This document shows, piece after piece, positions 63,833-64,000 of a stretch of DNA of 64,000 nt. Under the pieces are notes generated by a model. The model did no database searches and was not told the origin of the DNA. It saw only the letters and a program-made list of their open reading frames with translations. Where the stretch lies: positions 1,824,501-1,888,500 of the forward strand of contig NC_008343.2 of the NCBI RefSeq assembly GCF_000014285.2, written 5' to 3'. The first letter of the stretch is position 1, and each line of letters opens with the position of its first letter. The stretch is from Granulibacter bethesdensis CGDNIH1 (GTDB lineage: Bacteria; Pseudomonadota; Alphaproteobacteria; Acetobacterales; Acetobacteraceae). Both the position numbers and the translations under genes were made by a program.

Positions 63833-64000
63833 ATGGCACGCCGACGCCAGCTCTATGAGGGCAAGGCCAAAATCCTGTTCGAGGGGCCCGAACCGGGCAC
63901 GCTCGTGCAATATTTCAAGGACGATGCCACCGCCGGGAATGGAGCCAAAAAAGGCATCATTACCGGGAAAGGCGTGCTGAATAACCGGATCAGCGAATAT
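63833..64000 (+). CDS. purC: Phosphoribosylaminoimidazole-succinocarboxamide synthase (5' part)
   Basis: The first 56 codons before the window ends. [20 protein letters not shown] is the N-terminus of SAICAR synthetase (the YEGKAK segment belongs to the ATP-binding site), followed by KDDATAGNG and [10 protein letters not shown]. In most homologues the segment after DDATA reads F-N, here it is G-N, a small departure from a well-conserved motif. The enzyme joins CAIR and aspartate in purine synthesis. It is cut by the window edge rather than truncated. purB, its frequent neighbour, ends at 42405. Confidence 0.9.
   Translation, partial: MARRRQLYEGKAKILFEGPEPGTLVQYFKDDATAGNGAKKGIITGKGVLNNRISEY

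Overview
The window comes from a GC-rich alphaproteobacterium, most likely of the Acetobacteraceae. Family-level cues are the NCS2 permease/LysR pair, the DUF1285-Nudix-pcnB and MoxR-DUF58-DUF4159 clusters, the Hint-domain adhesin, the IalB-type protein and strongly GC-biased codon use. The gene set reminds me of Granulibacter bethesdensis; that genus guess is from memory and was not tested.

Layout. Positions 1-8.1 kb hold core and housekeeping genes: a membrane protein end, ppk2, a TSUP exporter, a glycine-rich membrane protein, a YceI protein, galE, a VIT1/CCC1 transporter and an ABC half-transporter. Positions 8094-10928 are a 47-repeat type I-E-like CRISPR array with no cas genes in the window; its leader is on the right and carries an exact IHF consensus site. 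Positions 11.4-14.1 kb (minus) are DUF1285, a CoA pyrophosphatase and pcnB. Positions 14.1-16.6 kb are a purine/xanthine-type permease divergent from a LysR regulator, with a perfect T-N11-A dyad between them. Positions 16.7-23.8 kb (plus) are a MoxR, DUF58, BatA/DUF4159 and VWA-like operon, followed by TspO and a small ankyrin protein.

Positions 25.1-29.6 kb form a small accessory block between tRNA-Thr(TGT) and tRNA-Gln(TTG). It holds the relics of a FixJ-like and an Fnr/FixK-like regulator, then a two-gene operon of an autotransporter heptosyltransferase and a repeat-rich adhesin with a Hint domain. Positions 29.6-43.2 kb are again core: purH, clpS, a phasin, a D-Ala-D-Ala carboxypeptidase with SPOR domain, ndh, map, radC, a two-component system, a TerC-family protein, purB and an NRDE protein.

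Positions 43.2-63.1 kb are a large island of lower GC content, read entirely on the minus strand. It comprises an IalB-like exported protein, a CdiB/ShlB outer-membrane transporter, a CdiA/FHA protein of about 4,060 residues, its putative immunity gene, and then a tail of displaced C-terminal toxin modules, each followed by its own small immunity-like gene, ending in a truncated module. Near-identical DNA blocks of 1,080, 504 and 147 bp link the modules to the main gene and give a route for swapping toxin tips by recombination. The island lies between purB and purC (purC starts at 63833 and runs off the window), genes commonly close together in alphaproteobacteria, so it probably split a purine gene neighbourhood.

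The most interesting systems are the toxin-cassette island, the glycosyltransferase/Hint-adhesin pair, and the cas-less but apparently well-kept CRISPR array that points straight into an ABC transporter gene.
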